Positions 20,701 through 29,366 are shown, counted from the first letter of the stretch. The stretch is DNA of 64,000 nucleotides from Streptacidiphilus anmyonensis (GCF_000787855.1 NZ_BBPQ01000030.1:1-64000); one strand, 5' to 3'. Program-made: numbers and translations. Notes: a model not told the origin generated them from the sequence alone.

Positions 20701-21390
20701 GTGACGCTCAACGCGCAGGGCTTCCAGATCTTCGACCTCCCCGAGACCGGTGAGGACGTGCTGAAGAGCTTCGACGACCTCGCCTTCGACGAGTACATCG
20801 GCAACGGCAACCGCTGGCGCCGCTTCTCCCAGTACCGTCTCGAACACCGCGACGGGGATTGGGAGTTCGAGCGGCTTCCGCACCGCCCGTACGTCACCTA
20901 CTCCAAGTTCAACCCCATCGCGGGCGGCATCCGGCGGCACTACCAGCCGATCGAGGTGGACCTGGTCGAGCACATCCGCGAGGCGTGCGCCCAGATCCCG
21001 CTGCCCGAGGACGACGTCTGGCAGATCAACGTCCACCAGTACCGGGTCATCGCCAACAAGGAGCTGCAGGGCGTCGTCGTCCCGGAAGGCGTGCACCAGG
21101 ACGGCCACGAGTTCGTGGTGATCTCCGTCTACAACCGCGCCGGTATCACCGGCGCCGAGCTGACGCTGCGCGCGGCGGACGACAAGGAGACGCCGATCTT
21201 CACCGCGACCCTGCCGGCCGGGCAGGCCATCGCGTTCGACGACCGTGCCCTGTGGCACTACGTGACCGACATCGTCCCGGTCGAGGAGGAGGGCCACCGC
21301 GACATCACGGTGGTGTCCTTCTCGCGCTGGAACGAGCGCTGGTACGGCGACGCCTTCGAGGAGGACGCCATCGGTGAGGGCCGCGGATGA
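20701..21390 (+). CDS. 2-oxoglutarate/Fe(II) amino-acid dioxygenase, isoleucine dioxygenase (2OG-Fe_Oxy_2) type (cluster 1)
   Basis: 229 residues from GTG 20701, behind GAAAGG. The iron-binding HxD...H triad is seen as 'VHQDGHEFVV' and 'RALWHYVTDI', with the 2OG-binding Arg probably in 'HRDITVVSFSRW'. The best-known members of this family (bacterial IDO) hydroxylate free aliphatic L-amino acids such as isoleucine, leucine and methionine. A chain-extended aliphatic amino acid made by the Leu-type enzymes would fit as substrate. The downstream dapF starts within the stop codon (ATGA overlap at 21387). Confidence 0.85.
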   Translation: MTLNAQGFQIFDLPETGEDVLKSFDDLAFDEYIGNGNRWRRFSQYRLEHRDGDWEFERLPHRPYVTYSKFNPIAGGIRRHYQPIEVDLVEHIREACAQIPLPEDDVWQINVHQYRVIANKELQGVVVPEGVHQDGHEFVVISVYNRAGITGAELTLRAADDKETPIFTATLPAGQAIAFDDRALWHYVTDIVPVEEEGHRDITVVSFSRWNERWYGDAFEEDAIGEGRG

Positions 21391-22265
21391 CCACGCTCCT
21401 GAAGTACCACATCCTCGGCAACGACTACCTCGTCGCCGACCCGGCGCTCGGCGCGCTCGCGCCTGACGCCGGGGCCACCCGGGCGCTGTGCGACCGGCGC
21501 ACCGGCGTCGGGGCGGACGGAGTGCTCTACGGTCCCCTCCCGGCCGCGAATCCGGCGGCGGACGCGCAGGACGCCTTCGAGGTACGGGTTTTCAACGCCG
21601 ACGGCTCCGAGTGCGTCCGCAGCGCGAACGGCTTGCGGATCTTCGCCCGCTACCTTCGCGAGCACGGCCGCACGGACCGCGACGAGATCACGCTGCGCAC
21701 CCCCGGCGGGGACGTCAGGGTGCTGCTCGGCACTCCGGTCACCGCGGCCAGCACCATCGACCTGGGCCCGTGGACCCATCACAGTCCCGCTCTGTCCGAC
21801 GGGCCGGAGCTGATCGGCGCGCCGCTCGAGATCGAGCCGGGCACCACGGTGAGGGCGACGGCGGTCCACAACGGCGTGCCGCACCTCGTCGCCCTGGTCG
21901 ACGACGCGACGCCCGAGCTCGCCGCCCGGCTCGGCCCGGGGATCGTCGGTTTCGCCGGCTTCGCGGAGCGGCCCAACGCCGAGCTGCTGACCGTCGAGGA
22001 CCGGCGAACCCTGCGGATCCAGATCTGGGAGCGGGGCGTCGGATACGCCCCCGCCTCCGGCAGCGGCGCCTGCGCCGCCGCGTGCGCCGCCTACCGGCTG
22101 GGCCTCACCGAGCCCACGGTGACCGTGGTCATGCCCGGCGGCACCGTGGCCGTGGAGATCACGCAGGACGAGCGGGTGCTGCTCTCCGGAGCCAGTTCCC
22201 GCGTCGGCCGGGTGACCCTGGCGGACGAGTTCCTGACGCGCCTGGTCCCGGGGCGGCCCCGGTGA
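21387..22265 (+). CDS. dapF: Diaminopimelate epimerase-like (DapF) protein (cluster 1)
   Basis: 292 residues, a two-domain cofactor-independent racemase/epimerase. The two catalytic Cys motifs are 'NADGSECVRSANGLRIFARY' (Cys near residue 75) and 'GVGYAPASGSGACAAACAAY' (Cys near 230), and 'LKYHILGNDYLV' is a DapF-like N-terminus. It would invert the alpha-carbon of an amino acid by a two-base mechanism. Being inside this operon with 4-bp overlaps on both sides, it is likely a pathway-specific epimerase acting on the cluster amino acid and not the lysine-pathway enzyme. Confidence 0.87.
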   Translation: MTTLLKYHILGNDYLVADPALGALAPDAGATRALCDRRTGVGADGVLYGPLPAANPAADAQDAFEVRVFNADGSECVRSANGLRIFARYLREHGRTDRDEITLRTPGGDVRVLLGTPVTAASTIDLGPWTHHSPALSDGPELIGAPLEIEPGTTVRATAVHNGVPHLVALVDDATPELAARLGPGIVGFAGFAERPNAELLTVEDRRTLRIQIWERGVGYAPASGSGACAAACAAYRLGLTEPTVTVVMPGGTVAVEITQDERVLLSGASSRVGRVTLADEFLTRLVPGRPR

Positions 22266-24325
22266 ACCGTGCTCTGACGATCCTGCCCGGAGGCTGCCCG
22301 CTGGACTGCCCGGACGGGTGTTCCTGGCAGGTCGAGGTCGAGGACGGCGTCGCGGTACGGCTGCGCGGAACTCCGGACCACCCGTACACGCGCGGGACCC
22401 TGTGCGTGAAGGTGAACCAGTACCTGGAGCACACGCGGGCGCCCGACCGTCTGACGCACCCCCTGCGCAGGACCGGGCGCAAGGGCGAGGGCCGGTTCGA
22501 ACGCGTCAGCTGGGACGAGGCGCTCGACGAGATCGCCGACCGCCTCACCGACGTGATCGACCGGTACGGCGGGCAGGCGGTCTGGCCGTACCAGGGAACC
22601 GGGAACCTGGGCTACCTGCAGGGCCTGCAGGGGCGCGCCGGCAGCCGGCTGTGGAACAGCCTGGGCGCGTCCCGCCACGACATGACGATCTGCTCGGTCG
22701 CGGGCCTGGTGGGCACCGGCTACACGCTCGGCACCAGCCGCGGCATCGACCCGGAGGACCTGCGCCACTCCCGGTTGATCCTGCTGTGGGGCTGCAACAC
22801 GCTCACCACGAGCCACCACCTGTGGAAGGTGCTGGCGGAGGCGCAGCGCTCCGGGGCCCACGTCGTGGCCATCGACCCGGTCCTGACCAAGACGGCCCGG
22901 CTGGCGGACGAGCACGTGCCGCTCAACCCGGGCACGGACGCGGCGCTCGCTCTCGGGCTGCTCAACGTCGTGCTCTCGCTCGGCGCGGAGGACCGCGCGT
23001 ATCTGGCCGAGCGGACGGTGGGGTGGCCCGAGTTCCGGGCACGCATCGAGCAGTTCACGCCGGAGCGCACCGCGGAGATCTGCGGGCTGCCGGTGGAGAC
23101 GGTCGAGCGGCTCGGGCGGCGTCTGGCCGTCACCCGGCCCACCGGGATGAAGGCGGCGCAGGGAATCCAGCGGCACGCCGGGGGCGGCATGGCGCTGCGT
23201 ACGCTGGCGGCGCTGCCGGGAGTGACCGGTGACTGGAAGCTCCCGGGCGGCGGTCTGGCCTACTCGACGGACGGCTACTTCGGCGGCGACCGCGAGGCCC
23301 TCTTCCGTGACGACATGCTCTCCGGGCCGGTGCGAAGCCTCTCGATGACCCGCCTCGGCGAGGCGCTCACCACGGTCGACGACCCACCGGTCAAGGCGCT
23401 GTTCGTCTACGGGGCCAATCCGGCCACGGCGGTGGGCGGCCAGAGCCAGGTGCGGGCCGGGCTGCTGCGCGAGGACCTCTTCACCGTGGTCCTGGAGCAC
23501 TTCCGCACCGACACGGTGGACTACGCGGACATCGTGCTGCCCGCCACGATGCAGACCGAGCACGCGGACCTGCTCGACGGGTACGGGCACATGTACATCA
23601 CCTGGAACGAGCCCGCGACCGCCCCTCCCGGCGAGTGCCTGTCGACCACCGAGACGTTCCGTCGGCTCGCGGACCGGCTCGGCCTCACGGATCCGAGCCT
23701 GTTCGACTCCGACGAGGACCTCGCCCGGCAACTGCTGTCCAGCGGCCACCCGTCGCTGGAGGGAGTCGACCTGGACCGGCTGCGCCGGGAGGGCTACGTC
23801 CGGCTCAACTACCCGAGCCCCTTCGTGCCGTTCGCGGACGGCTTTCCCACGCCGTCGGGAAAGCTCGAGTTCGTGTCCGAGACGGCGGCCGCGGACGGGT
23901 ACGACCCGCTCACCGGATACACGCCGCCCAAGGAGGCCGCCGATCCGGAGCTGGCCCGTCGGCTGCCGCTGGTGCTGATCTCGTCGGCCTCGCACTTCTT
24001 CCTCAACACCACGTTCGCGAACAAGGAGTCGCTGGTACGGCGGGCCGGCGCGCCCTTCGTGGAGTTGCATCCCGCCGACGCCGCCTCCCGGGGACTGGTC
24101 GAGGGACAGCAGGTGCGGATCTTCAACGACCGGGGCGCCTTCACCGCGCAGCTGAAGGTGAGCGACGCGGTGCGGCCCGGGGTGGCCCGCACCGCCAAGG
24201 GCTGGTGGTCGAAGCTCACCGGAAACCAGGCGGGCGTCAACGCCACCGTGGCCGAGCGGGACTCCGACATGGGCGGTGGCGCCGTCTACCACGACAACCG
24301 CGTCGAGGTGTCGGCGGCCGAGTAG
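22262..24325 (+). CDS. Molybdopterin oxidoreductase, DMSO-reductase family (cluster 1)
   Basis: 687 residues from GTG 22262. An N-terminal 4Fe-4S site has Cys12, Cys16 and Cys20 ('GGCPLDCPDGCSW'), with a fourth Cys near residue 46 ('TRGTLCVKVNQ'). A molybdopterin-binding core (for example 'ILLWGCNTLTTSHHLWKVL', 'LFVYGANPATAV', 'DYADIVLPATMQTEHADLLD') and a C-terminal MGD-binding domain ('VELHPADAASRGLVEGQQV') follow. No Tat signal and no accessory iron-sulfur or membrane subunit is encoded, so it is a soluble single-subunit enzyme. Such enzymes carry out oxo transfer, hydroxylation or dehydrogenation and are uncommon in amino-acid antibiotic clusters. Confidence 0.87.
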   Translation: MNRALTILPGGCPLDCPDGCSWQVEVEDGVAVRLRGTPDHPYTRGTLCVKVNQYLEHTRAPDRLTHPLRRTGRKGEGRFERVSWDEALDEIADRLTDVIDRYGGQAVWPYQGTGNLGYLQGLQGRAGSRLWNSLGASRHDMTICSVAGLVGTGYTLGTSRGIDPEDLRHSRLILLWGCNTLTTSHHLWKVLAEAQRSGAHVVAIDPVLTKTARLADEHVPLNPGTDAALALGLLNVVLSLGAEDRAYLAERTVGWPEFRARIEQFTPERTAEICGLPVETVERLGRRLAVTRPTGMKAAQGIQRHAGGGMALRTLAALPGVTGDWKLPGGGLAYSTDGYFGGDREALFRDDMLSGPVRSLSMTRLGEALTTVDDPPVKALFVYGANPATAVGGQSQVRAGLLREDLFTVVLEHFRTDTVDYADIVLPATMQTEHADLLDGYGHMYITWNEPATAPPGECLSTTETFRRLADRLGLTDPSLFDSDEDLARQLLSSGHPSLEGVDLDRLRREGYVRLNYPSPFVPFADGFPTPSGKLEFVSETAAADGYDPLTGYTPPKEAADPELARRLPLVLISSASHFFLNTTFANKESLVRRAGAPFVELHPADAASRGLVEGQQVRIFNDRGAFTAQLKVSDAVRPGVARTAKGWWSKLTGNQAGVNATVAERDSDMGGGAVYHDNRVEVSAAE

Positions 24326-24336
24326 CGAGGGCGAGG

Positions 24337-25029
24337 ATGGACGACAACGAGGCAAGGCGCGCGGCGCTGCTCCTTGAGGCGCAGGGCAGGGCGGAGGAAC
24401 TGTTCGAGGAGATCGGGCGCCGAGAGCTGGTCGCCGCCGGGAAGGGTGAGCGGGAGCTGAGCGATGAGATCCGGGACCTGGCGCGCGAGATGTTCGGCAT
24501 CGAGAGCTACTGGCACAAGCGCATCGTGCGCGCGGGCCCGAACACCCTGCACCCCTACCGGGTGAACCCCCCGGACCGGCTGATCGCCGAGGACGACATC
24601 GTCTTCTGCGACTTCGGTCCGCTCCTGGAGCAGTGGGAGGCCGACTTCGGCCGCACCTACGTGCTCGGAACCGACCCGGCGAAGCATCGCCTCCGCGACG
24701 ATCTGGCCGTCGTCTTCGAGGCGGGCCGCCGCTACTTCCGCGCCCACCCGGACATCACCGGTGCGCAGTTGTTCGCCGAGATCCGGCGGCTGGCGCAGGA
24801 GGCGGGCTGGGAGGTCGGCGCCACCCACGCCGGACACCTGGTCGGGGAGTTCCCGCACGAGCGGATCAACGGCGACGACGTCGAGTGCTACATCACCGCC
24901 GGCAGCGACGAGCCGATGCGCCGTCCCGACCGGACCGGGCGGCTGTGCCACTGGATTCTGGAGATCCACCTCGTCGACCGCTCCAGGGGATTCGGCGGCT
25001 TCCACGAGCAGTTGCTGGACCTCGGCTGA
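24337..25029 (+). CDS. M24-family (aminopeptidase P/creatinase fold) protein (cluster 1)
   Basis: 230 residues, the pita-bread catalytic domain without the usual N-terminal domain of aminopeptidase P (normally about 350-440 residues in all). The five metal-ligand positions appear kept: Asp in 'VFCDFGPLLEQWEADFGRTY' (two), His in 'THAGHLVGEFPHE', Glu in 'ILEIHL' and Glu in 'GFHEQLLDL'. The family includes peptidases and also creatinase-type C-N hydrolases and non-peptidase enzymes, so it may cleave an amide or guanidino-type bond in the pathway. Last gene of the six-gene operon, followed by a hairpin terminator. Confidence 0.8.
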   Translation: MDDNEARRAALLLEAQGRAEELFEEIGRRELVAAGKGERELSDEIRDLAREMFGIESYWHKRIVRAGPNTLHPYRVNPPDRLIAEDDIVFCDFGPLLEQWEADFGRTYVLGTDPAKHRLRDDLAVVFEAGRRYFRAHPDITGAQLFAEIRRLAQEAGWEVGATHAGHLVGEFPHERINGDDVECYITAGSDEPMRRPDRTGRLCHWILEIHLVDRSRGFGGFHEQLLDLG

Positions 25030-25032
25030 GGT

Positions 25033-25060
25033 ACGGCCGCCGCGGTTTCGCGGCGGCCGT
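25033..25060 (+). terminator. Terminator of the leuA operon
   Basis: A perfect 12-bp stem (25033-25044 with 25049-25060) and loop GTTT, starting 4 bp after the M24 stop codon. It lies between this stop and the convergent LysR stop at 25086. Confidence 0.88.
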
Positions 25061-25085
25061 GCGAACCGGTGTCACGCTCGCTCGG

Positions 25086-26006
25086 TCAGGCCGCCTCTGA
25101 GGGGGCCTGACCGGGCTCATCGACCAACGGGAACTGACGGAGGGCTGCTTGGGCGACGGAGAAGGCCGTCTCCACCACGTGAGCCGGGGTGCCCGGCGCG
25201 TGGACGAAGGACACCGGCACCCGCCCGGGACGGAACGGCAGCATTCCTCCGGGGACCGGAGTCAGGTTCCACTTCTCGCCGCTGTTGGCGAGCAGACCGA
25301 TGACGCCGAGTCCCGCCCGGGTGGCCGCCCGCAGCCCAGCGAGGTCGGGGCCCTCGTACGCGACGTGCCACGGAACCCCCTGACGGTCGAGGGTGCTGAC
25401 GATGTGCGCGCGCGTGTTGCACGGCCCGGCGGCCAGCACCATCGGAATGGAACGGCCGGCGGCCAGACGAGCGGTCTCGTGCGCGTACCAGGCCAGCCGG
25501 AGCGATCCGAGCGGCCGGCTGCGTTCGGCGCGGGGGCGGCCGATGATGACGGCGATGTCGGTCTCCTGCTCGGCCGTCCGTGCGGCGATCTGCTCACTGG
25601 CCCCGATCCGCGCGGTCAGCGTGACCCGGGGAAGAGCGCGGGTGAGGCCGACGAGCAGGTCCTGGAGGACGTCCTCCAACTGCTCGGAGACGCCGATGGT
25701 GAGTCGCGCGCCTTCCCTCGGGGCCGTCAGCCGGGCCATCGCCTCGTCGTTGACGGTGAGCATCTTCCGGGCGTAGAAGAGCAGTTCCTCTCCGGCGTCG
25801 CTGAGTTCGAGTCGGCCCCGGGTCCTGACGAAGACCGGGCCGCGCAGGACCGCCTCGAGCCGGCGGATGTGGTAGCTCACGGCGGGCTGGGTCAGCGCCA
25901 GCACGTCCGCGGCCCGTCGAAAACTCCCCGTCTCCACGATCGTGGTCAGCGTTCGCAGCTGGTTCACGTCGAGGTTGCGGGAGATGATTGTTCGTTCTGT
26001 ACTCAT
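25086..26006 (-). CDS. LysR-family transcriptional regulator (cluster 1)
   Basis: 306 residues. The N-terminal winged helix-turn-helix reads 'LRTLTTIVETGSFRRAADVL' then 'ALTQPAVSYHIRRLEAVL', followed by a LysR substrate-binding domain (for example 'LTIGVSEQLEDVLQDLLVG'). Closest in feel to amino-acid or secondary-metabolite LysR regulators. It is at the right edge of cluster 1, convergent with the large operon. It probably responds to a pathway intermediate and controls the divergent promoters at about 12.0 and 17.7 kb; this is inference from position. Confidence 0.85.
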   Translation of the reverse strand: MSTERTIISRNLDVNQLRTLTTIVETGSFRRAADVLALTQPAVSYHIRRLEAVLRGPVFVRTRGRLELSDAGEELLFYARKMLTVNDEAMARLTAPREGARLTIGVSEQLEDVLQDLLVGLTRALPRVTLTARIGASEQIAARTAEQETDIAVIIGRPRAERSRPLGSLRLAWYAHETARLAAGRSIPMVLAAGPCNTRAHIVSTLDRQGVPWHVAYEGPDLAGLRAATRAGLGVIGLLANSGEKWNLTPVPGGMLPFRPGRVPVSFVHAPGTPAHVVETAFSVAQAALRQFPLVDEPGQAPSEAA

Positions 26007-26062
26007 ACGGTTTCACTTTCGCGTTCGGCAGGCAGCCTGGAACATCCCCCGAAACCCCAGAA

Positions 26063-26473
26063 CTAGCTTTCATGAAGGGCGGGTTCGCGCACGTCCACGG
26101 GCCGGACAGGGTGTCGCGGCGCCGGGCACCTGGCGCAGGAACGGCTGCGGGCACCGACGGCGATGCCGAGCTGGAAGCGGTTGTTGATGCCTAACCCGTC
26201 CATCATGGAGCGGATCATGTTGGTCACGGTGCGGCGGCTGACGCCCAGGCGCCGGGCGGCGCTGGCATCGGTGTGGCCTGCGGCCAGCAGGGCGATCAGT
26301 GTGTCGTCGCGGTTCTGGTGCGCTTGCTCGAAATCGTGGTGCACTACTCGAACCAATCTGAGATTGTCATCCTGGTCGAATGCGGAGATGGCTTCGCCAT
26401 GACAAACAAGGGAACGGAGTGTCTGCGGTCGGCGAAATCTGAACCGGGTCGGATTGGTCCTGGTTCCAGGCAA
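26063..26473 (-). CDS. LuxR-type helix-turn-helix protein, probably truncated
   Basis: The clear part is a GerE/LuxR DNA-binding domain: 'RDDTLIALLAAGHTDASAAR' continuing 'RLGVSRRTVTNMIRSMMDGL'. The frame extends to an ATG at 26473, but the N-terminal 45 residues are unlike a folded domain. No receiver or sensor domain is present, and related proteins are usually over 250 residues. It is therefore either a small orphan DNA-binding protein or the remnant of a larger regulator whose N-terminus is gone. The true start is uncertain. Confidence 0.55.
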   Translation of the reverse strand: MPGTRTNPTRFRFRRPQTLRSLVCHGEAISAFDQDDNLRLVRVVHHDFEQAHQNRDDTLIALLAAGHTDASAARRLGVSRRTVTNMIRSMMDGLGINNRFQLGIAVGARSRSCARCPAPRHPVRPVDVREPALHES

Positions 26474-26477
26474 AACG

Positions 26478-27386
26478 CTACGGTCGATCGCCGGACTCAG
26501 CCACGCACGATCGATACGTGGATACGGGATCGCCCGGCACGTTTGAGAGCCTGGTGAGCCGCTGCTGCGTGGGCGTGCCGGGGAGCGCCTGCAGCAGGAA
26601 CAGCCGCTGCCGCGACCGTGAACTCATCATCATCGGGGCGTAGTCGAAGTCCAGGCGGCCCACCCGTTCGTCCAGCACGCTCACGATCGGAGAAGGCTCC
26701 CGGGAGATCTGGTGGTTGTCCCACATCCGCGAGAACTCGGCGCTCGCCGTGCGCAGATCGGCCACCAGCGCCGCCGCGGCCGCGTCGTAGCCGCGCTCGG
26801 CCACGATGACGCGCAGGTAGGCGACGTAGTTGCGGCTGATGGCCTCCTGCTGCTCCGCCGAGTTGAGCACCGTCCGCCGCCAGCGGCCCGAACAGAACCA
26901 GCACCACAGCATGTTGCCCTCCCAGCCGGGCAGACCGGCGACCCGGCCGAACAGCGTGGTGTGCAACGCGTTCTGCGCCACGACCGTGGCGAGGTCGTCC
27001 ACGACGAAGGCCGGGGACGTCGCGGTCACGGCGTGCATGACCGACAGCAGCTCCGGATCGACGGCGTCGTCGGGCTGCGCCACCGCGCGCTCCGCACGCC
27101 CGGCCAGCAGGAAGAGGTAGGCGCGCTCGTCCGCGTCCAGCCGCAACGCCCGGGCCAGCCCGGCCAGTATGGCCGTCGAGGGTTGCGGCCCGCGGCCCTG
27201 CTCCAGGCGTTCGTAGTAGGTCGTGGAGATGTTCGCCAGGCGCGCCACCTCGTCCCGGCGCAGGCCCGGCGTCCGGCGCCGCTGCCCGGCCTCCAGCCCC
27301 ACCGCTGTCGGTGACAGGGCGTCACGTCGACGCCGCAGGAAGTCGGCCAGCGCCTCGCGCGTGGTCGACTCGCTGTTCTCCCGCAT
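26478..27386 (-). CDS. XRE/MmyB-like helix-turn-helix transcriptional regulator
   Basis: 302 residues. An N-terminal HTH_31/XRE domain ('PGLRRDEVARLANISTTYYERLEQGRGPQP', residues about 40-70, given here as overlapping pieces: PGLRRDEVARLANIS and TTYYERLEQGRG) precedes an MmyB-like ligand-binding domain with 'LLSVMHAVTATSPAFVVDD' and 'NMLWCWFCSGRWRRTVLN'. The C-terminal tail after 'RLTRLSNV' is slightly extended. This family is common and numerous in Streptomyces and typically represses a neighbouring oxidoreductase gene. No such target is seen here, so the regulon is unknown. Confidence 0.85.
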   Translation of the reverse strand: MRENSESTTREALADFLRRRRDALSPTAVGLEAGQRRRTPGLRRDEVARLANISTTYYERLEQGRGPQPSTAILAGLARALRLDADERAYLFLLAGRAERAVAQPDDAVDPELLSVMHAVTATSPAFVVDDLATVVAQNALHTTLFGRVAGLPGWEGNMLWCWFCSGRWRRTVLNSAEQQEAISRNYVAYLRVIVAERGYDAAAAALVADLRTASAEFSRMWDNHQISREPSPIVSVLDERVGRLDFDYAPMMMSSRSRQRLFLLQALPGTPTQQRLTRLSNVPGDPVSTYRSCVAESGDRP

Positions 27387-27819
27387 CGACTATCCCCTCC
27401 CACCCGGACCGCACGACGCCCGAACCGGCGATCCGTCGGTGAGCGCCACGCCGGAGACGAGCCGTGAGCCCCGGGAGGCTCTGTTGCCAAGGGCTTGGCG
27501 GTTGGGCGTGACGGCCACATTCACTCCTTGCAGTCGGGGGGATCGAGCGTAGTCGGACTCTGTTGGCTTTGTTAACTTCCCTTGCGGGGGCTGCCACCAG
27601 GCAAGGTGTCAGTACAAGGTCACAGACAGAGACAGGAGCTGAACTGCCCTGGTTCCCCTGAAGTTCCCAGCTCATGACGGGGCGTGAGGAAGGGCGTCCG
27701 CGTTGCCCGCGAGGGCCGTCGGGCGGTCTCCTCCCGGGAGTGCCCTCGTGAGTGCGTGCACGGTGCGTCGTTTTCGGCCGTTCGGGCGAGGAATCCCGGC
27801 CGGAATTCGTCGGGGAGGG
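27387..27819. other. Intergenic region, no gene seen
   Basis: About 430 bp upstream of the XRE gene and downstream of the Trypco2 gene. It has a locally AT-richer patch around 27525-27585 likely to contain the XRE gene promoter. I see no supported reading frame or structured element. Confidence 0.4.
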
Positions 27820-28326
27820 TCACGAGGCAGGCCGCAGTTCGAGCCGGAGGCTGTGGACGTGTTCGTCGCTGCGGTCGCTGTCGAGTCCGACCGAGATCGA
27901 CCCCTGCTCGGTGACCGCGAACGACACCTGCACCGTTCCGTCCGACACCGACCACGCGTGTGCGGCCTGGGGGTTCGGGTCCATCAGATCCCTGACCGCG
28001 CGCAGCGCCAGGACCAACTCCTCGTCGCCGGCGCCGTGAGCGAGGCCGCCACTCGCGCCGCTCCCGGGCAGGAGCGCAACGCGCACGGTGTGCATCCGGT
28101 GCCGGACCCGTCGCCCACCGATCCGCAGGTGCGCCCCGATCACCGGCACCCGCACGTCGAGCCCGCCGCCGAGGGCGGCGTCCATCACGACATGCAGTTC
28201 CACCTCGGCCGACGTCACCACCAACGCGCCGGGCCGCGGCTTCTCAGCGCCCTGGACCTGGCAGATCGAGGCTTGGACCGTATCGACGAGGCTGCGGACG
28301 GTGACGCTCTCGCTGCTGACTTCCAT
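27820..28326 (-). CDS. Trypco2 (trypsin-co-occurring) domain protein
   Basis: 168 residues from ATG 28326 with GAGGAGCC 6 nt upstream. The longer frame to 28368 lacks such a site. It shows the Trypco2 pattern: helix then beta strands 'AEVELHVVMDAALGGGLDV', 'GAHLRIGGRRVRHRMHTVRV', ending 'RVALLPG'. A second, more diverged beta hairpin (TVQVSFAVTEQGSISVGLD, then HSLRLELRP) follows, so the domain may be duplicated. Such domains are usually encoded beside trypsin-like proteases in predicted conflict or defence modules. No protease partner is present here, so it is an orphan. Cytoplasmic, function unknown. Confidence 0.7.
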   Translation of the reverse strand: MEVSSESVTVRSLVDTVQASICQVQGAEKPRPGALVVTSAEVELHVVMDAALGGGLDVRVPVIGAHLRIGGRRVRHRMHTVRVALLPGSGASGGLAHGAGDEELVLALRAVRDLMDPNPQAAHAWSVSDGTVQVSFAVTEQGSISVGLDSDRSDEHVHSLRLELRPAS

Positions 28327-28483
28327 CGTGGCTCCTCGATCGGTGCGCAGGGGTGCGGTCACGGACATGACGAACCGGCGCGGTGCCTTGGGGGTGGGCC
28401 GACCGCGCCGGTTCGTGTGGGCTCAGCGTCCGGTGAAGGGCTGCGCGTTACAGGGCGTCGGCACACGGCGAGGCCATACGCCT

Positions 28484-28740
28484 GCCGGCGATGAGCGACC
28501 GCGAGAAGGATCTCGAGATTCGGCCCCTGCGCCACCAGTTGACGGTCTTGCAGCGGAGCCTGGTGGTGAGCGTCCGGGATTCCGCCCGGAGGATCGGGCG
28601 TTCTTGGCAGCGTTGCTGTCGGGGCTGCCGCGGAAGGCGCCGAGTCGGGTTCGGTTGTTGGTGGGTGCGGATACAGTTCTGCGCCGGCAGCGTGACCTGA
28701 TCAGGCGTCGGCACGCTCGCGAGAGCGCCACGTCCCGGCG
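28484..28740 (+). pseudogene. Integrase-core transposase, N-terminal remnant
   Basis: The stretch beginning MSDREKDLEI matches, after gaps, the start of the transposase at 63246 (MSDREKDAEI). Later pieces matching 'PEDRAFLAALLSGLPRKAPS' and 'RVRLLVGADTVLRRQRDLIR' appear in another frame, so it is frameshifted. Only about the first 85 residues of the family remain, and no catalytic core is present. It lies between the Trypco2 gene and the TetR gene. Confidence 0.65.
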
Positions 28741-28745
28741 GGGGC

Positions 28746-29321
28746 CTATTGGAGCACGGACGCAGCCGTCTTCAACTCGCCGAACATCTCCCGCACGTAA
28801 TCGACAAGAGTCCGCGAATCCGCCGTGGACGTCCACCGGTCGAACGCGCCGTAGAACGCACGTGCGCCCAGTTCGGCCGCCAGATCGGCGACGAGTTCCG
28901 AGATGCCGCGCGTGCGAAGCGCCTGCGCGATCGCCCCGGAGAGCGCCGCCCGCTTGGAAGCGGACCGCTCCTGCAGCTCCGCGCTGTTCGCGATCACTGC
29001 CCGAAGCCGCCGCCCGATGTCCCGCCGCTCCTCCGTGAACGAGCTTGCGAGTCCGTCCAACGCCAGACCGACCGTCTCCAGGGGCGTGGCCGATTCAGGC
29101 GCCTCGGCGATCACCTCGGCCATGATCCGGCCGTGGATCTCCTGCCCGGCGAACAGCACCTCGCGCTTGTCAGAGAAGTGCCGGAAGAACGTGGTCTTGG
29201 TCAGCCCCCCGGCCCGCTCGGCGATCTCGTTGACCGTCGTCGCCTCGTATCCCTGCTCCGCGAACAGTTCGACCGCGGCGCGGACCAGTCGTTCCCGTGC
29301 GTTCGGTTCCCATCGAGCCAT
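28746..29321 (-). CDS. TetR-family transcriptional repressor
   Basis: 191 residues. The N-terminal TetR helix-turn-helix is 'RLVRAAVELFAEQGYEATTV' then 'NEIAERAGGLTKTTFFRHFS' (residues about 10-50), followed by a helical ligand-binding domain. It is divergent from the SDR gene at 29406. Two copies of a palindrome (29335-29357, 29367-29389) lie between the two starts, which fits autoregulation and repression of the SDR gene until a ligand binds. Confidence 0.9.
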   Translation of the reverse strand: MARWEPNARERLVRAAVELFAEQGYEATTVNEIAERAGGLTKTTFFRHFSDKREVLFAGQEIHGRIMAEVIAEAPESATPLETVGLALDGLASSFTEERRDIGRRLRAVIANSAELQERSASKRAALSGAIAQALRTRGISELVADLAAELGARAFYGAFDRWTSTADSRTLVDYVREMFGELKTAASVLQ

Positions 29322-29334
29322 GGGGCCATCCTAA

Positions 29335-29357
29335 GTGATGTTACTCGGTAACCTCAC
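29335..29357. promoter_or_regulatory. TetR operator 1
   Basis: Arms GTGATGTTAC and GTAACCTCAC (9 of 10 paired) around TCG, next to the TetR gene start. Confidence 0.75.
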
Positions 29358-29366
29358 CGTGCTAGC

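Noticed and set aside
22091-24355. A 754-residue minus-strand frame opposite the molybdopterin enzyme
   Set aside because: Arg/Gly/Val-rich low-complexity translation, antisense to a gene with clear motifs and codon bias.
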